Part shown: positions 8,501 to 15,944 of the stretch, one piece after another
Layout: each line of letters starts with the position of its first letter
Numbering within the stretch: position 1 is the first letter of the stretch
Source: Bryobacterales bacterium
Lineage (GTDB): Bacteria; Acidobacteriota; Terriglobia; Bryobacterales; Bryobacteraceae
Assembly (NCBI GenBank): GCA_016789785.1
Contig: JAEUQE010000116.1
Span: 1-26,681 of the forward strand
Direction: 5' to 3'
Length of the DNA stretch: 26,681 nucleotides
The notes under the pieces: generated by a model
Seen by the model: the letters and a program-made list of their open reading frames with translations, nothing else
What the model was told of the DNA's origin: nothing
Databases searched by the model: none
Made by a program: the position numbers and the translations under genes

Positions 8501-9217
8501 ATGGCAAGAGCCGACGATGGGGAATTCGAACTGATACTGGGCAACAAGCAGTTGCTCAGCGTCTTCTTCGTAGTGGTGATGCTACTGGGTGTCTTCTTTG
8601 CGATGGGCTACATCGTGGGGAAGAACTCGATACCCGCGGAAGCATACTTGTCCAAGAAAACGGAAGCGATTCGGGTAGATCCCCAGAATCCGTCAGGGTA
8701 CCGGCCCGCGCCTGTTGAGCCGCGCCCGGTGCCTGCGCAGACCTCCACTGGTCTGGAGCCGCGTCCCTCGGACGCGATCCCGCCAGTTTCGCGGCCAATC
8801 GACACGGCTTCAACTACTCCGGCCCCAGCCGTGAAACCGATTGAGGTGAGGCCTGAGCCCAGAGCCGCGGAGGCCAAGCCGGTTGAGCCACCGAAGACGG
8901 TGGTGGAACCGAAGCGTGAGGCGGCCAAGAAAGAAGAGCCTCGCGCCGCGCGCAAGGAGGAAACGAAGTCCGCGCCCGTGGCGGAGCCGTCGGCCGGCCG
9001 CAGTTATTTGCAGGTGGTCGCGTCCACGCGTCCGGACTGCGAGATCATTGTGGACGTGCTGAAGCGCAAGGGCTTTTCCGCGATCATTTCGCCTGGCCCA
9101 AGCGACAAGCTGTTTCGGGTTCTGGTGGGCCCGCTGAATGATTCGGCTGCCATCTCGAAAACTCGCGCCGAACTCGAGCAGGCTGGTTTCCAGAAGCCTT
9201 ATCTTCGAAAGCAATAA
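8501..9217 (+). CDS. SPOR-domain inner-membrane protein
   Basis: A 238-residue bitopic protein. A short cytoplasmic tail is followed by one membrane helix (about residues 19-40, LSVFFVVVMLLGVFFAMGYI), a long low-complexity Pro/Ala/Glu/Lys linker, and a C-terminal SPOR domain of about 70 residues (YLQVVAS...FRVLVGP...PYLRKQ). SPOR domains bind peptidoglycan stripped of stem peptides and usually mark division or cell-wall remodelling sites, so a periplasmic role at the septum is likely. Start ATG 8501 has GGAA 8 bases upstream; a TTG at 8477 would add eight residues. It lies 15 bases before lipA, so the two are probably co-transcribed. Confidence 0.88.
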   Translation: MARADDGEFELILGNKQLLSVFFVVVMLLGVFFAMGYIVGKNSIPAEAYLSKKTEAIRVDPQNPSGYRPAPVEPRPVPAQTSTGLEPRPSDAIPPVSRPIDTASTTPAPAVKPIEVRPEPRAAEAKPVEPPKTVVEPKREAAKKEEPRAARKEETKSAPVAEPSAGRSYLQVVASTRPDCEIIVDVLKRKGFSAIISPGPSDKLFRVLVGPLNDSAAISKTRAELEQAGFQKPYLRKQ

Positions 9218-9232
9218 ACGCAACGGGCTCCC

Positions 9233-10180
9233 TTGGAAGATCTCGTCCAAATCGACTCTAGTGGCCAGCCGCCGGCACGCGCGGGAACGAAAGGCCCACG
9301 GCTGCCCGAATGGCTTCGCAAGAGCACCACACACTTCGAGTCCGTCACCACGCTGAAGCGTGACCTGCGGAAGTTGAGTTTGCATACCGTATGCGAGTCG
9401 GCGCGTTGCCCCAACATCCATGAGTGCTTTCATCGCGGCGCGGCGACATTCATGATTCTCGGCAACCTGTGCACGCGTGGCTGCGGCTTCTGTTCGGTGC
9501 CGAAGGGGTCGCCGGAAAAGCGAGAGTTCACGCTGGATCCGGAGGAACCACGCAACGTAGCGCGGATGGCGGCGGACATGCGTTTGCGTTATGTCGTGAT
9601 CACCAGCGTGAACCGGGACGATCTGGAGGACGGCGGTTCTGTGCATTTCGCCGAGACCGTACGAGAAGTCCGGCGGGCGCTACCCGAGGCGCAAGTGGAA
9701 GTATTGACCCCCGATTTCTGCGGCGATCTGCGTGCGGTGGAGCGCGTGTTGGACGCGGGTCCGCACGTGTTCAATCACAACATGGAAACCGTGCCCCGGC
9801 TTTACCGCCGTGTGCGCCCCCAGGCGAACTATCAGCAATCCCTGGACGTGTTGGCGCATGCAAGAAGATATCGAGCCGATGTACTGACGAAGTCTGGATT
9901 CATGTTCGGCCTGGGCGAAACGCCCGATGAGATCCGGCAGTTGCTGCGCGACTTGCGGGAATCGTCCGTGGATGTCGCCACGCTCGGGCAGTATCTGCAA
10001 CCCACACGGCGCAATCTTCCCGTGGCGGAATACGTGACTCCGGAGCAGTTTGATTCCTATCGCGACTTCGGCTTGTCCATCGGTTTCAAGATGGTTTTTG
10101 CCGGCCCCTTCGTGAGATCCTCGTACATGGCCGACCTGGTGAATCATCAGGCAGTCCATCACGAGGCATCCGCAAAGTGA
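9233..10180 (+). CDS. lipA: Lipoyl synthase
   Basis: A radical-SAM enzyme that inserts two sulfur atoms into protein-bound octanoyl chains to make the lipoyl cofactor of 2-oxoacid dehydrogenases and the glycine cleavage system. Both clusters are visible: the auxiliary 4Fe-4S ligands C54, C59 and C65 (CESARCPNIHEC) and the radical-SAM triad C80, C84 and C87 (CTRGCGFC). The RSSYMA motif near the C-terminus supplies the serine ligand of the auxiliary cluster. At 315 residues it has normal length. The start is TTG at 9233, with no suitable ATG near the conserved N-terminus. Its TGA overlaps the GTG start of lnt in the sequence GTGA. No lipB is present. Confidence 0.97.
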   Translation: MEDLVQIDSSGQPPARAGTKGPRLPEWLRKSTTHFESVTTLKRDLRKLSLHTVCESARCPNIHECFHRGAATFMILGNLCTRGCGFCSVPKGSPEKREFTLDPEEPRNVARMAADMRLRYVVITSVNRDDLEDGGSVHFAETVREVRRALPEAQVEVLTPDFCGDLRAVERVLDAGPHVFNHNMETVPRLYRRVRPQANYQQSLDVLAHARRYRADVLTKSGFMFGLGETPDEIRQLLRDLRESSVDVATLGQYLQPTRRNLPVAEYVTPEQFDSYRDFGLSIGFKMVFAGPFVRSSYMADLVNHQAVHHEASAK

Positions 10181-11634
10181 CACCGTTGCTCCTCGCGCTT
10201 GCGAGCGCGCTGCTCACCATTCTTGTCTTCCCACGTTTTGAATTCGTGTGGCTGGCTCCCGTGTGTCTGGCGCCGCTGATCTTTGCCTGTGCACAGGAAG
10301 CAAGGCCATGGAAGCGGCTTCAATTCGGCATGGTCGCTGGTATCGTCTATTGGTGCGGAGTCTGCTACTGGATCCAGTTTGTGCTCGCGAATTATGCCGG
10401 GCTCAATGAGCCACTGGCATGGCTCACGTTCCTGCTTTTCGGAATCGGCAAGTCGGTGCATTGGGCAGTGTTCGCCTGGGCCGCGGGCTACGTGGTGCAC
10501 GCCCCGTGGGCGATTCCGGCCGTCGCCGCTCTCTGGACTGGCATCGAACGCACGAACGCCATCACGTTTGTGTGGCTGCCGCTTGGAAACGCGGGTCTGG
10601 ACATGGGAATCCCGATGAGGCTTGCGCCACTCGTCGGAGTCTACGGGCTCTCGTTCGTTTTCGCGATGATGAACGTTGCGGTCGCCTTGTTGTTGCTTCG
10701 CCGGCCACGAAAGCACTTACTACCACTAGCGATCCTGCCCGCGCTGTTTGCACTCCCGCCGCTTCCCGAGATCGACAAGCCAACCAACACCGCGGTGGTG
10801 ATTCAGCCGAACATTGAAGAGCGCCAGGACTGGACCAGCGAAGACACCGAACAGACGGTGCGCAGTTTGGCATTGCTCTCCTTGGAGCACGCCACGGAAG
10901 GCAAGACAGGGCCGCCCGAGGTGATTCTGTGGCCGGAAGTACCCGCTCCCTTCTACTACACCGATCGCATGTTTCGTGATCAAGCCGAGCAACTCACTCG
11001 CGTGACAAAGACAGCGTTTCTGTTCGGCGCCGTGGGCTATACTTCGAAGGGCGAACCGACAAACTCTGCCTTCATGGTGGGCCCGGATGGGAACTTCGTG
11101 GCGCGCTACGACAAGGTGAATCTGGTGCCGTTCGGCGAATTCGTGCCATCGATTTTCTGGTGGATCAGCAAGATCTCGTCGGAATCGGGGAATTTCGTGG
11201 CGGGTTCGCAGCGCGTTGTCTTTCCGGCGCGCAGTGGCCGCATCGGCGCATTCATCTGCTATGAATCGGTGTTCCCGGACTTCGTTCGCAAGTTCGTTGC
11301 GGAGGGAGCGGGCGTGCTCGTGAATCTCTCCAACGATGGCTACTTCGGACGCTCGGCGGCGCGCGACCAGCACCTGCAGCTTGTCCGGATGCGCGCGGCC
11401 GAAAACCGCCGCTGGCTGATTCGCGCGACCAACGATGGGGTCTCGGCGATGATCGATCCAGCGGGACGCGTGGTTCACAAATCAGCGCCATTCAAGCGGC
11501 TCTCGGCGAAGGTTCGCTTCTCTTATCGCGACGACCTCACGCCGTACACTCGGCACGGGGACTGGTTCGTATGGAGTTGTCTCGTTCTTGGGGCACTGGC
11601 CTGCGTGATGGGCAGGCGGGTAACCGCGAGTTAG
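10177..11634 (+). CDS. lnt: Apolipoprotein N-acyltransferase
   Basis: Adds the third acyl chain to the N-terminal cysteine of lipoproteins at the periplasmic face of the inner membrane. The N-terminal ~180 residues hold several membrane helices, followed by a nitrilase-type catalytic domain and a last helix (WSCLVLGALACVMG). The catalytic triad is visible as E254 (ILWPEVPAP), K313 (YDKVNLVPFGEF) and C361 (FICYESVFPD). Start GTG 10177 overlaps the lipA stop. The stop codon TAG (11632-11634) overlaps the stop of the convergent methyltransferase gene. Lnt implies a Gram-negative envelope. Confidence 0.96.
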   Translation: MTPLLLALASALLTILVFPRFEFVWLAPVCLAPLIFACAQEARPWKRLQFGMVAGIVYWCGVCYWIQFVLANYAGLNEPLAWLTFLLFGIGKSVHWAVFAWAAGYVVHAPWAIPAVAALWTGIERTNAITFVWLPLGNAGLDMGIPMRLAPLVGVYGLSFVFAMMNVAVALLLLRRPRKHLLPLAILPALFALPPLPEIDKPTNTAVVIQPNIEERQDWTSEDTEQTVRSLALLSLEHATEGKTGPPEVILWPEVPAPFYYTDRMFRDQAEQLTRVTKTAFLFGAVGYTSKGEPTNSAFMVGPDGNFVARYDKVNLVPFGEFVPSIFWWISKISSESGNFVAGSQRVVFPARSGRIGAFICYESVFPDFVRKFVAEGAGVLVNLSNDGYFGRSAARDQHLQLVRMRAAENRRWLIRATNDGVSAMIDPAGRVVHKSAPFKRLSAKVRFSYRDDLTPYTRHGDWFVWSCLVLGALACVMGRRVTAS

Positions 11635-12179
11635 TTCGTCTTGCCGATCTGGTAGACGTAAATCTTATGATTCCGCCGGTGGGCATGCACTTCTTCCACG
11701 CGCATCGGCTTCCAACCGCGAATCTCGAAATCGTGCGAGACCACACGCGCTCCCGGCCGTAGATAGCGCTCCAGATTGGGCCGCAGCTTGGCGTTGGAAT
11801 CCGTAAGCAGGTAGAGGGTGACCACGTCGGCGGTGCTCAGGTCGACCTCGAGCAGATTCGCCTCCTGCACCGAGACCGAGTTCTGCAGGTTCTGCCGCTG
11901 AATGGAATCACGAACCTGTTCCACCAGACGTTTGGATAGCTCCACACCCACGGCTTTCGCTTTGTAGCGTTGCGCGGCGGTGAACAGGATCCGGCCATCG
12001 CCACAACCAAGATCGAAGACCGTCTCGCCGGGTTTCAGCGAAGCGGCTTCCAACATGCGGTCGACGATGCTTTGCGGAGACGGCACGTATGGCGCCAGGC
12101 TCTTGGCATGGTCGATTTGCGCGGAGAGAGGAAACGCCCCCATCAAGAGGGCGACGACTGGTACAGAAACCTGAAGCAT
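11631..12179 (-). CDS. SAM-dependent methyltransferase with export-type N-terminus
   Basis: A 182-residue class I methyltransferase. Motif I VFDLGCGDGRILF, the acidic end of strand 2 (VGVELS), and a YVPSPQSIVDRML lead-in resemble the YVPTP-type protein methyltransferases related to FAM173/ATPSC-KMT; the target is unknown. The N-terminus (about residues 5-20, VSVPVVALLMGAFPLSA) looks like a signal peptide or membrane anchor ending in an SAQ-type site. It lacks a basic residue before the hydrophobic run, which makes export less certain. ATG 12179 is four bases after the upstream gene, so the two are translated from one minus-strand transcript. The stop overlaps that of lnt on the other strand. 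Confidence 0.85.
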   Translation of the reverse strand: MLQVSVPVVALLMGAFPLSAQIDHAKSLAPYVPSPQSIVDRMLEAASLKPGETVFDLGCGDGRILFTAAQRYKAKAVGVELSKRLVEQVRDSIQRQNLQNSVSVQEANLLEVDLSTADVVTLYLLTDSNAKLRPNLERYLRPGARVVSHDFEIRGWKPMRVEEVHAHRRNHKIYVYQIGKTN

Positions 12180-12183
12180 AGAT

Positions 12184-13407
12184 CTAATTGCCCGAAGCAG
12201 ACCGGAGCTGCTTTCCTTGCTTAGATTTTACGATGCGCGAGACGATTTCGGAAACTGCGAACCACAGATCACGCGGCTTGCTGATCGTGTACTCCTGCCC
12301 TTTGAAGAAACGCACGGCATGCCCGATGGTATCGCGCCAGGGCGTTTGCTGGGGATTCAGGTTGTAGTTGAGATAGAACACCGGGAAGCCCGGCTCCCCA
12401 ACTTCCTTCAGGTTTTCCTGGGCGATATTGGCATCCAGCATCGCCTTCGGGCCGGCGAAAATCAGGGCGTCCGGGTGCTTTTCCCCCGCCGCTTCGGACT
12501 TGATCAGGCCTGTCAGGAACTCGGTTTCGCCCTGCTTGTTGGCAAGCTTGGCGAAGTCGATGGTCCCGAGCTTCAGCGAGGTCAACGCGTCGCCAAGCTT
12601 CGGAAAATCGATCTTGTCCCCCTCTTCCTGCCGGTACACGATACGCTGCTCCTGAAGATTGAATGCCACGATCGTGAATTTCTGAATTCGCGGGTCGCGA
12701 GAAATCGTGCGCAATATGGACACTAAGGCAGACGTATCCAAAGGCTGAAGGGTTGCGGACCGGGCGTTCTGAGGAGCGAAGTTGATGAGTACCTTCACAT
12801 TCAAGGGGACGGTCTGGTCCCTTTCGACTGGGGGCTCGTCGCGAAACTGCTCAACTTCCGCGGGACTGGCGGTTTCAGGAAGAACATTCAAGGCGATCTG
12901 CTTATCCTTGGCGGGCAACTGCGCCTCGGAATCCCAGTAGAACGAACAGACACGCTCGGCTCGGTCACGCATCAACCAGTCCACTTTGTACTTACCCTCG
13001 CCGACATCGAACTGCCCGTGGAGATACGCGTCGCCCTTGGCGTCCTCTTCAATGCTCGGGACGCGAACACGTTGCGTGAAGTAGATGGGATCGTCCTTCT
13101 TACTCTCGGGTGTGACCCGAAACACGATCGTGAGCAGGTTCTCGGAGCCTGACAACTCCCGCAATGGGAAGCTGACTTCGTAGCCCGCGTGGAACTTGAG
13201 GTCGAAGCCCAATATCGGTTTCGCCGGCGTCACGACGCACGGAAGATCTTTCCGGACCTCCTGCATCTCCAGCACTGCCATGTCCGTATTGAACATGCGG
13301 ACCTGGCCACCGGGACCGTTGCCGGTCATCAACAGTTGCGCGCAAGCCCACGGCGCTCCCGTGAGCAGAATGCCCGCAACGATTGAGCTTCGAACTACTA
13401 TGACCAT
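12184..13407 (-). CDS. Secreted protein of unknown function (acidobacterial type)
   Basis: A 407-residue protein with a clear signal peptide (basic residue R6, a hydrophobic run to about residue 21, then ACAQ). The first ~180 mature residues look like beta-rich repeats; the rest (from about residue 205, VPLNVKVLINF) alternates strands and helices in a way that suggests a von Willebrand A-like fold, with FTIVAFNLQEQRIVYRQ and DALIFAGPK as core strands. I see no complete metal-ion-dependent adhesion motif, so that fold is a suggestion. Secreted proteins of this shape are common in Acidobacteria. The start is ATG with GAGG about ten bases upstream. It is the first gene of a two-gene minus-strand operon with the methyltransferase. 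Confidence 0.8.
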   Translation of the reverse strand: MVIVVRSSIVAGILLTGAPWACAQLLMTGNGPGGQVRMFNTDMAVLEMQEVRKDLPCVVTPAKPILGFDLKFHAGYEVSFPLRELSGSENLLTIVFRVTPESKKDDPIYFTQRVRVPSIEEDAKGDAYLHGQFDVGEGKYKVDWLMRDRAERVCSFYWDSEAQLPAKDKQIALNVLPETASPAEVEQFRDEPPVERDQTVPLNVKVLINFAPQNARSATLQPLDTSALVSILRTISRDPRIQKFTIVAFNLQEQRIVYRQEEGDKIDFPKLGDALTSLKLGTIDFAKLANKQGETEFLTGLIKSEAAGEKHPDALIFAGPKAMLDANIAQENLKEVGEPGFPVFYLNYNLNPQQTPWRDTIGHAVRFFKGQEYTISKPRDLWFAVSEIVSRIVKSKQGKQLRSASGN

Positions 13408-13635
13408 CGGCCAACCCTCACCGACTCGCCGCTAAGATTATATCCCCTTCGAAGGCGGGTGGGGAGACCTTGGGTGCACCATCCGGACACCCATGCGTAT
13501 CCTCCGCCTCACGGAACGGGAAACGATGTAGTGGAATTGATTATGCAACACTTCCCTCCAATGCAAAAGGGGGAAAATGAAATAGAGTTGTACCATATGC
13601 AGTGAGGCCGCTCTTCGCAGACCACCCTCCGCCCT

Positions 13636-14241
13636 ATGATCGACCGTTACCTCAAAATCTGCACAGCCTTCGAAGTGGAATTCGAGCGGAACCGCAAGCT
13701 GCACGGGAGCCGCATCCAGTGCCGGGCGGGTTGTTCGGATTGCTGCCATCAATTGTTCCAGATCACGGAGGTCGAGGCCGCGTGGATCTCGCACGGCGTC
13801 GCGATGTTGCCAGACTCGCGCCGGGAGGAGTTGCGAACCAGGGCGGCGGTGTATCTGGAGGAGCGCCGCAAGCTTGTCACCGCGAAGGGCGAGCCCGAAG
13901 CTTGGGGCTCCTTGCCTCCAGTAGGCACTCGGCTGGCGTGCCCGGCGCTTGAAAACGGCGTCTGTACGATCTATGAGTATCGCCCCCTGATCTGCCGCAA
14001 GTTCGGGATTCCGCTATACAACCCTGACAAGCCGGGGCGAGTGTTTGCCTGTGAGCTCAACTTCAAGGCGGGTGACGCGATTGAGGACGGCCAGCTTGTG
14101 CGGATTCAGACCTCCATCCATCAGGACTGGAAGCGGCTGCAGGCCGCCTACAACGACGCTGGTCTCGCCCGTGATCCTGAGCCGATTACGGTCGCCCGCG
14201 CCTTGATGGAAGATTTCTCCAAACTCGTCCCCACCACCTGA
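13636..14241 (+). CDS. YkgJ-family cysteine-cluster protein
   Basis: A 201-residue cytoplasmic protein with the conserved eight-cysteine layout of the YkgJ (UPF0153-type) family: C29, C33, C36 and C37 (CRAGCSDCC), then C102, C110 and C120 in the typical ACPALENGVCTIYEYRPLIC stretch, and C139. These cysteines are thought to bind zinc or an iron-sulfur cluster; the biochemical role of the family is not settled. ATG 13636 fits the family N-terminus. It ends 38 bases before ssb and may be co-transcribed with it. The region upstream (13408-13635) is locally A/T-rich and would hold its promoter, but I see no convincing -35/-10 pair. Confidence 0.87.
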   Translation: MIDRYLKICTAFEVEFERNRKLHGSRIQCRAGCSDCCHQLFQITEVEAAWISHGVAMLPDSRREELRTRAAVYLEERRKLVTAKGEPEAWGSLPPVGTRLACPALENGVCTIYEYRPLICRKFGIPLYNPDKPGRVFACELNFKAGDAIEDGQLVRIQTSIHQDWKRLQAAYNDAGLARDPEPITVARALMEDFSKLVPTT

Positions 14242-14279
14242 TCGAGCACGGCGGCGGATTGTGATACCGTCAAGAAGAT

Positions 14280-14825
14280 ATGGCATCCAGAAGCGTCAAC
14301 AAGGTGATCCTGCTCGGAAACTTAGGCAAGGACGCCGAGACGAAATTCACTCCCAGCGGCATCGCTCGAACACTGTTCTCTGTTGCGACGGCCCGCCGGT
14401 TCAAGGATCAGCAGACGGGGGAGTGGAAGGAAGAGACGGATTGGCATAACGTCGTCCTGTGGCGGTCGGAGAACCTCGCCAACTACCTCACCAAGGGCAA
14501 GCAAGTCTATGTCGAAGGGCGGCTGCAGAGCCGCAGTTACGACGACAAAGACGGCAACAAGCGCTACATTACTGAAGTGGTGGCCGATGATGTGATTCTT
14601 CTCGGCGGACGCGGCGAATCGGGCGGTGGCGACCCAATGTCCCATGGCATGTCGAGTGGCATGTCTGGCGGTGTCGTTTCCATGCCACGGAATGCCGGTG
14701 GTGGAATGGGTTCCAGCGGCGGGATGGGCTCCGGCGGCGGCATGGGGTCCGGCGGTGCAAGCCGGCAGTCCACTCCTGAGCCGAACTTCGGCGATGTTGC
14801 CAGCGACGACGATGTCCCGTTTTAG
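14280..14825 (+). CDS. ssb: Single-stranded DNA-binding protein
   Basis: Coats single-stranded DNA and recruits replication and repair enzymes. The N-terminal ~110 residues are a complete OB-fold (VNKVILLGNLGKDAE, WHNVVLW, GKQVYVEGRLQSRSY). A Gly/Met/Ser-rich linker follows (about 118-165), with tandem GGMGSGG-type units, and the protein ends in the acidic tip SDDDVPF, the docking peptide for partners that include PriA. The 181-residue length is typical. ATG 14280 follows an AAGAAG sequence that can serve as ribosome binding site. The TAG is followed by 70 bases without clear structure before the convergent TPR gene. Confidence 0.97.
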   Translation: MASRSVNKVILLGNLGKDAETKFTPSGIARTLFSVATARRFKDQQTGEWKEETDWHNVVLWRSENLANYLTKGKQVYVEGRLQSRSYDDKDGNKRYITEVVADDVILLGGRGESGGGDPMSHGMSSGMSGGVVSMPRNAGGGMGSSGGMGSGGGMGSGGASRQSTPEPNFGDVASDDDVPF

Positions 14826-14898
14826 ATCCAATAGGATTCACAAGAGCATACCGGAGCGTTCTGGGGAGCCGGTCGCGATCTGCTGAATCCCGCGCCCC

Positions 14899-15846
14899 TC
14901 ACTGCCGGGACGCCTCGCGCGCAGGTTGTTTGGGAGCGCCAAAGCCGGTCTCTGCACGCAGGGCACGCACGTCGACCACCAGGTTACGAGCGGAGTCCGA
15001 AAGCGCCTCAGCTTCGCGTTCGCATTCCGCGGCTTCCTTCTTTCGCTTCGTGGCACGCAGGATACGGGCGCGGATCCGGAGGCAGGGCGCCAGCATCTGC
15101 GGATCGTCCGATTGGCGCGATAGCGCAATCGCGTCGTCAATTGCGGCGAAAGCGCCGGCAAACCCCTTGGTCCGGAAGCGGGCCCGGGCGATGTGGGCCA
15201 GGATAGGCGCACGCTCGATGCCCGCCGGCGCCCACTGGTTCAGCAGGGTGAGCAACTGACGTTCGGCACTGGCGGGATCCGTTTCCAGATGGATCACGGC
15301 GCAAGTGTAGATCCGCGTCATGACGATGGAAGCGTGTTCAGCCCGGGAGGCCTCGATTTTGGGCAACGCGGTCCGGCACAACTCGGCGGCGCGGGACTGG
15401 CTCCCGCGGGCCATCTCGAGGCCGGCCTGGTCGACCATCGCCGCCCAGAGTTCGCCACTTTGGTCCAGCAGGGCGATGCCTTTTGCCATCAACCGCGAGG
15501 CGCTGTCAAGGTCGCCGGCAGCCCATGCCGCCATCGCCATGCTGTGCTTCAGCCCACCCAGACGGTGGCCTTGCGGGTTGAGAGCCGCCGCCTTGGACAG
15601 CTCTGTCCAGGCCTCCCGCGTCTTTCCCTGGTTTGCGAGAATCACGCCAAGCGTCTGGTGGGCGACTAGCCGGCCATTGACCGGGGCGCCGGGTCCCATG
15701 GCGGCCAGTGCCTGTCGCAGCAGTAGCTCGGCTTGGAGTGGGCGGCCCACCCGGTACTCGACTTGGGCGTTCTGCACTAGGGCTTGCACCGCGGCATGAT
15801 CCTGGGCCAGTGCGCCGGCGGCCAGGAGGGCAAGAAGGAATTTCAT
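14899..15846 (-). CDS. Secreted TPR-repeat protein
   Basis: A 315-residue protein with a short signal peptide (MKFLLALLAAGALA, cleavage likely before QDH). The rest is almost wholly alpha-helical and reads as about six degenerate tetratricopeptide repeats, for example the pair starting AHQTLGVILANQGKTREAW and the repeat SAASRAEHA. TPRs scaffold protein contacts; no enzymatic motif is present. It is divergent from the winged-helix/propeller gene, separated by only 98 bases, which suggests shared control. The C-terminus (after about residue 270) becomes basic and less repeat-like. The partner is unknown. Confidence 0.82.
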   Translation of the reverse strand: MKFLLALLAAGALAQDHAAVQALVQNAQVEYRVGRPLQAELLLRQALAAMGPGAPVNGRLVAHQTLGVILANQGKTREAWTELSKAAALNPQGHRLGGLKHSMAMAAWAAGDLDSASRLMAKGIALLDQSGELWAAMVDQAGLEMARGSQSRAAELCRTALPKIEASRAEHASIVMTRIYTCAVIHLETDPASAERQLLTLLNQWAPAGIERAPILAHIARARFRTKGFAGAFAAIDDAIALSRQSDDPQMLAPCLRIRARILRATKRKKEAAECEREAEALSDSARNLVVDVRALRAETGFGAPKQPAREASRQ

Positions 15847-15944
15847 TCCGCCAGTGTGACGTCGGATCGAGGGGACCGCGAGCCAGATCGGATCAGGACG
15901 ATGTGAAACGTTGTGAGGGTGTAAGATGTTGAGGAATTAAGGCG
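15847..15944. promoter_or_regulatory. Divergent intergenic region of the TPR and winged-helix genes
   Basis: These 98 bases must hold both promoters for the divergent pair. GAGG at 15931-15934 is the likely ribosome binding site for the winged-helix gene. I find no palindrome or convincing promoter pair; TTGTGA and TAAGAT are present, but only five bases apart. Confidence 0.35.

Noticed and set aside
13543..13605. 20-codon ORF (MQHFPPMQ...) before the YkgJ-type gene, possible leader peptide
   Set aside because: No ribosome binding site, no run of regulatory codons and no attenuator-like hairpin after it.
14622..14765. Gly/Met-rich tandem repeats as a mobile or satellite repeat
   Set aside because: They encode the flexible linker of Ssb, which is normally low-complexity.
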